A stretch of DNA of 18,565 nucleotides from the NCBI GenBank assembly GCA_015486895.1, contig WFQT01000338.1, positions 1 through 18,565 on the forward strand. The letters are read 5' to 3'. Every line of letters begins with the position of its first letter. Position 1 is the first letter of the stretch. The position numbers and the translations under genes are program-made. Below the pieces are notes generated by a model. That model was not told the DNA's origin and searched no databases. It saw nothing but the letters and a program-made list of their open reading frames with translations. This document shows positions 15,136-18,565 of the stretch, piece by piece. The DNA is from Anaerolineae bacterium. Lineage in GTDB: Bacteria > Chloroflexota > Anaerolineae > JAADDB01.

Positions 15136-15442
15136 TTGCATCGTAACGGCTCACGAGGGGTATAGTGAATGCCAATACTCGCGCCTTCGCTGCCTCCCGA
15201 CGCAAGTTCACCTAACTTAGAAGCATTAAAGGGCATAGCTACGAATGCTAATACCCTCTAAGCTACACCACACGAAAATCGATCGAATCAGCGTATCTCC
15301 TTTTAAGTCCTCACCTATCACTAATCTTGCTGATAGCAAGCAACCATTATAATGCTTAATTAACATAACCGTCAAATTGGCTGCCATCGCGTTGCAGCTT
15401 ACGGCATGTAAGTGGAATATCATAGGATACATATTAACACAG
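15136..15442. other. Spacer with no gene recognised
   Basis: No RNA gene or credible protein-coding frame was found between elements D and E. The only structure noted is a compound inverted repeat CTTAGA/TCTAAG (15216-15221 and 15257-15262) enclosing AGCATT/AATGCT (15222-15227 and 15244-15249). Its role is unknown. Confidence 0.4.
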
Positions 15443-15444
15443 TA

Positions 15445-15551
15445 CCGAACTCTGGCGTTTTTTTAGCACAGAACTTCACATACATCTAACATCCATGACC
15501 TGCGCTTTCTATGATGACCATTTTAGTTCCAGCTTATTCGGGCCAGGCCAG
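15445..15551 (-). repeat. Probable decayed copy E of the MITE-like element
   Basis: The plus-strand left end, CCGAACTCTGGCGTTTTT, closely matches the inverted right end of copy A (CTGAACGCTGGCGTTTTT). The right end finishes GGCCAGGCCAG. The interior no longer shows the CACAGATT/AATCTGTG pair clearly, and the 7-bp flanks do not match. It ends two bases before the stop codon of the LysM gene. Confidence 0.4.
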
Positions 15552-15553
15552 TA

Positions 15554-16582
15554 CTAAGGCGACATCTGTTTCTGAGCTACAAGCTGCACTCGCCAACGGC
15601 TCACCGGGGTACCCAACGGCATCAACATGATCTCAAATGGCTCCTTAGCACCCGGCGGCAGGCTATCAACAGCCAATGGCTGCCGCCGCACAGCTATCAC
15701 CCGGCTTTCAGCATCAAACAGGGTAACTACTATCTGAACGCGTGTAGCGTTCTCTCCGCCCCGGTTCACAACCACACCGGTAACCCGGCTCAAGTGGGAA
15801 ATGTGGTTGTCCACACATATTTTTTCCGCGGTCAAGTCAAAGTAAGCACTACCGACAAAGGCAGGAAAGGCACTCAATACGCAAGCCCGGTAAGAAGCTG
15901 AATCCGCCGGCACGGCTGGAAAGTGCACGGCAAAGGGAGCGCCTTCCCCTGGAGCCGCCATCTCCAGCAGCACCGATGCCCGCCGGCTGGCAAGAGAGTG
16001 TCCGTCATCAGCCAACAAATCAATCCCAACCACCACTTGCTCCACCATCTGACCGCTCTCGTTCACTACTTCTCCAAGCAGCCAGGAGTCTCCGTTACTC
16101 CTCCGGTTCCAGTAAGTATTGCGGACAACGACACGCATAGGCGTGGGAGTAGGCGGCGGCGTGCCACCGGCGGCCTGCAAAGGCGGGATAACTAACAACT
16201 GGCCAATCTGTAACCGGCGCGGGTCACTCACGCCGTTAGTCTCCTGGAGTAATGACACCGGCACCTGAAAGTGATGAGCAATGCCAATAAGTGTATCACC
16301 TTTCTGCACCACATACACCACCGGTGTCGGCGAAGGGGTTGCCGTGGCCGTTGGTTCCAGGGTAGACCGTGCTAATTTCATTGTCGCCGTGGGGCTAAAC
16401 GTCGGCGATATTGTTGGCATAGCCGTCGCCATCGGGGTAACCGTCGGCGCAATAAAATGCCCACAGCCGGCCGCCAGCAGCACCAATAGCGAGAGAACAA
16501 ACACTCCCAACGGCCACAACGGTACCACCTTAGACTGCCGTCGAGGACGTTTGCCGCTAAGACGGCGCCAAAGCTCCCTCAC
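15554..16582 (-). CDS. LysM-domain lipoprotein with Ig-like C-terminal region
   Basis: Probable cell-surface protein of 342 residues. The start is GTG at 16582; its Shine-Dalgarno TAAGGAG overlaps the stop codon of the acylase gene, so the two are likely translationally coupled. Residues 1-19 are Arg-rich, and 20-39 form a hydrophobic segment ending LLAAGC. That fits a lipobox, with C40 as the likely lipidated residue, although a plain membrane anchor is possible. A Pro/Thr-rich linker spans about 41-87. A LysM motif (VYVVQKGDTLIGIAHHF ... IGQLLVIPP, about 89-134) should bind peptidoglycan or a similar N-acetylglucosamine polymer. A second TP-rich linker leads to beta-strand-rich sequence (about 150-342); its last part, with GVVVNRGGENATRVQIVVTL, resembles FxLYD-type Ig-like domains. 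No catalytic domain is seen, so a role as wall-bound adaptor is inference. Confidence 0.8.
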   Translation of the reverse strand: MRELWRRLSGKRPRRQSKVVPLWPLGVFVLSLLVLLAAGCGHFIAPTVTPMATAMPTISPTFSPTATMKLARSTLEPTATATPSPTPVVYVVQKGDTLIGIAHHFQVPVSLLQETNGVSDPRRLQIGQLLVIPPLQAAGGTPPPTPTPMRVVVRNTYWNRRSNGDSWLLGEVVNESGQMVEQVVVGIDLLADDGHSLASRRASVLLEMAAPGEGAPFAVHFPAVPADSASYRACVLSAFPAFVGSAYFDLTAEKICVDNHISHLSRVTGVVVNRGGENATRVQIVVTLFDAESRVIAVRRQPLAVDSLPPGAKEPFEIMLMPLGTPVSRWRVQLVAQKQMSP

Positions 16583-16598
16583 GTTAGCTTCTTACTCC

Positions 16599-18565
16599 TT
16601 ACGGTGCCGGCTCCAAGCGCAAATGCGCTTTCGCCGCCCGCTTCAGATTCTGTGCCCCCCATAACATAGGGTGATATTCCCCTTTCTGCCACAGATTGAT
16701 CATATCATCATAATGGCGAGCATAGGGATGCCCAGATTGGCCGGTAGTGTGTACCGCCAGGGAGCGAGAGAAAGTACCCAAATCCACAATCATGCGCATA
16801 GAAGGCATCCAAGCTACAGTAAACGTGTTCTTATTGGCGCGATAAGAGGTCGCATCGACCAGTGAGGAACTGCCCCCCATAGGGAAAGGACCACGGTTGA
16901 AAATTGCCTCAATTGGCGCCACGCCAGACTCCCCCAGCGTCTGATTGCGGAATGTTGCCGTGTGTAACGTGCCCCAATGCCATTTGCTCAGATCCTTACC
17001 CATGGCTTTAATACCGCGAGCGCAAGCCTCAATGAACGCCTGGCGTAGAATATCATCCCGCGTCTCTCGGGGATCAGTGAAAACATTGTCCCACCACGAA
17101 TCCTGCGGCTCTGCGAGCAATTGATGCACTACCCAGCGGCTACGGGAGCTTCCAGAAGGCCAAAGCGCCGGCGGTAACTCATCGTGGAAAGTATCGGCCA
17201 GCAACTCTGTCCAGAAGATCTCATAAAGCGCCGCTTCCGGGCTATTGGCACTCTCTTGCAAGTTCCATTTGGACAACTGTCGGGCAGCCGCTTGCACCAC
17301 CGGATCGGTAAAATGCAGTTTTGCCAGGTAAGGAATGACTTCGCCGGCCGACTCGTTTTCTGTGTCCCCTTGCATGCGGGCAAAATCCTCAGCCGAGAGT
17401 TTTTCCTTAGCAGCAAGCATTTCTCCAATACGCCGAGCCCGGTAGCCATAATCCCAATCCTCAGTAATCAAGTAAGGGTAATCCGGCCCTACCACAGCGT
17501 TGTTCGCCGTGAAGAGATAGCCGCGCTTTGGATTGTAGCTGTTAGGCAAGCTATCAAAGGGAATGTAGCCAGTCCACTCGTACTCGTCCGTCCAGCCCGG
17601 CACCGGCAAGGTGCCATCCCCCTTAGCCCGAATAGGAATCTTGCCGGGCATCTGGTAGCCGATATTGCCGTCGACATCTGCGTAAACGAAGTTCTGGGCG
17701 GGAACATCCCAACTGCGCAATGAATCCCGAAACTCCTTCCAATTGCCGGCCCGGTCAATGGCTAACACAGAATGAGAGAGATGCGTCGGCTCCGATGCCG
17801 TCCAGCGCAAAGCTAACGGCTGCCAGCCATAAACCCAATCTTTCTGCGGTCCACTGACCGCATCGTTAATGATGGGACCATGACGAGTGATGCGCACGTT
17901 GAGCTGTACCGGTTTCTTCTCTCCTTTAACCTTAATGCTCTCGTGCAGCACGGTCATCTTCACCCATTCACCATTAACCTCATACTCGTAAGGATTATCG
18001 GGGTTGATTTTTTCCACGTACAAATCCTGCACGTCGGGGCCGGTGTTGGTCACCCCCCAGGCAATGCGGGCATTATGGCCAATAATGACACCAGGCACTC
18101 CGGCAAAAGAGAAGCCGGACACATCGTAAGGACAATCAGAACCCACCGGCGTACAATGCAAGCCAATTTCGTACCAGATGGAAGGCATCTGGATGGCCAA
18201 ATGCGGGTCGTTGGCCAGGAGCGGCTTGCCGGTCACCGACTTCTTACCGGAAATGACCCAGTTGTTGCTGCCCACATCGGGCCCGTTGCCCAAAATCGGG
18301 GGCACCAAATCATTAATTGCCAGCAAAGCCGGGTCCATTTTGTCCCAGGCTATGCCCGGAGGCACGATGAGAGGGTGTTCACCAAAGGGGTACGAGGGGA
18401 AGAACTCAGCAGTCATCCGGCGACCCACCGTGCCCAAAAGTTGCGCTCGCTGCAATTCCTGCTCCATATTGCCGCGCAAATCCCACGCCATCACCTCGCC
18501 CCACCCAACTGTGTCAATAGGTGTCCATGGCTCCACGGTAACTTTGGCACCGATCAGCTTTAGAA
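16599..18565 (-). CDS. Penicillin acylase (S45) family protein, 5' partial
   Basis: N-terminal-nucleophile amidohydrolase of the penicillin G / acyl-homoserine-lactone acylase superfamily. Such precursors are exported and self-cleave into alpha and beta chains. The frame is open to the right edge (reading LKLIGAKVTVEPWTPIDTV), so the signal peptide and most of the alpha chain lie outside. The expected cleavage point is before the serine of GSNNWVISG (codon 18269-18267), which becomes the catalytic beta-Ser1. Also visible are LLANDPHL, the PAQNFVYADVDGNIGY segment with the oxyanion-hole asparagine position, FTANNAV, RARRIGEML and the C-terminal GQSGHPYARHYDD. Key residues look intact, so the enzyme should be active. 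The substrate cannot be read from sequence. It ends TAA at 16601-16599, 16 bp before the LysM gene. Confidence 0.92.
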   Translation of the reverse strand, partial: LKLIGAKVTVEPWTPIDTVGWGEVMAWDLRGNMEQELQRAQLLGTVGRRMTAEFFPSYPFGEHPLIVPPGIAWDKMDPALLAINDLVPPILGNGPDVGSNNWVISGKKSVTGKPLLANDPHLAIQMPSIWYEIGLHCTPVGSDCPYDVSGFSFAGVPGVIIGHNARIAWGVTNTGPDVQDLYVEKINPDNPYEYEVNGEWVKMTVLHESIKVKGEKKPVQLNVRITRHGPIINDAVSGPQKDWVYGWQPLALRWTASEPTHLSHSVLAIDRAGNWKEFRDSLRSWDVPAQNFVYADVDGNIGYQMPGKIPIRAKGDGTLPVPGWTDEYEWTGYIPFDSLPNSYNPKRGYLFTANNAVVGPDYPYLITEDWDYGYRARRIGEMLAAKEKLSAEDFARMQGDTENESAGEVIPYLAKLHFTDPVVQAAARQLSKWNLQESANSPEAALYEIFWTELLADTFHDELPPALWPSGSSRSRWVVHQLLAEPQDSWWDNVFTDPRETRDDILRQAFIEACARGIKAMGKDLSKWHWGTLHTATFRNQTLGESGVAPIEAIFNRGPFPMGGSSSLVDATSYRANKNTFTVAWMPSMRMIVDLGTFSRSLAVHTTGQSGHPYARHYDDMINLWQKGEYHPMLWGAQNLKRAAKAHLRLEPAP

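Noticed and set aside
14871..15236. Minus-strand open frame of 121 codons in the LysM-rpoB spacer
   Set aside because: It runs straight through element D and translates its repeat sequence; it has no recognisable domain and no good ribosome binding site.
15226..15432. Minus-strand open frame of 68 codons
   Set aside because: Short, unrecognisable, and without a visible Shine-Dalgarno; not distinguishable from chance.
1..18565. tRNA, rRNA, CRISPR or riboswitch in the spacers
   Set aside because: I looked for cloverleaf-like pairs, regularly spaced direct repeats and known leader motifs and saw none; the repeated spacer sequences are inverted-repeat elements at irregular distances.

Overview
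The window carries the rif/str core of a bacterial chromosome. All genes lie on the minus strand and read right to left: a penicillin-acylase-family enzyme (5' end cut by the right edge), a LysM lipoprotein, rpoB, rpoC, rpsL, rpsG, fusA and tuf (cut only inside its stop codon at the left edge). Protein features suggest a Chloroflexota bacterium, probably of the Anaerolineae/Caldilineae side: a beta' subunit without the proteobacterial trigger-loop insert but with a long coiled-coil insert near its N terminus, an S12 with an extended loop before PQRRGVC, GTG/TTG starts, and P/T-rich lipoproteins with LysM. This is inferred from family resemblance, not from a search.

Layout from right to left. 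18565-15554: acylase and LysM genes, coupled by a 16-bp gap. 15553-14538: a 1 kb spacer with two intact and one decayed copy of a short repeat element, then the rpoB promoter region. 14537-5774: rpoB and rpoC, separated by 205 bp that hold a GTAGG...CCTAC palindromic repeat. 5773-5194: a 580-bp spacer with a promoter candidate and another copy of the short element. 5193-1: rpsL, rpsG, fusA and tuf, with spacers of 393, 224 and 420 bp. Gene order is the textbook one, but every spacer is long and filled with repeats or hairpins. No rplJ/rplL precedes rpoB within the window.

The genes supply the transcription core (beta, beta'), the ribosomal decoding and head proteins S12 and S7, and the two elongation GTPases EF-G and EF-Tu. 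The acylase and LysM genes look like an unrelated envelope or extracellular unit.

Three things stand out. (1) A MITE-like element of about 135-155 bp with CTGG...CCAG ends, an internal CACAGATT/AATCTGTG inverted repeat and 7-bp AT-rich target duplications: two exact, one 6 of 7, one 5 of 7, plus one decayed copy. (2) A roughly 60-residue insert in beta' that aligns by eye with the RNA polymerase alpha C-terminal domain. (3) A roughly 155-residue insert in beta containing repeated RRxxLxxWLxxxGY units.
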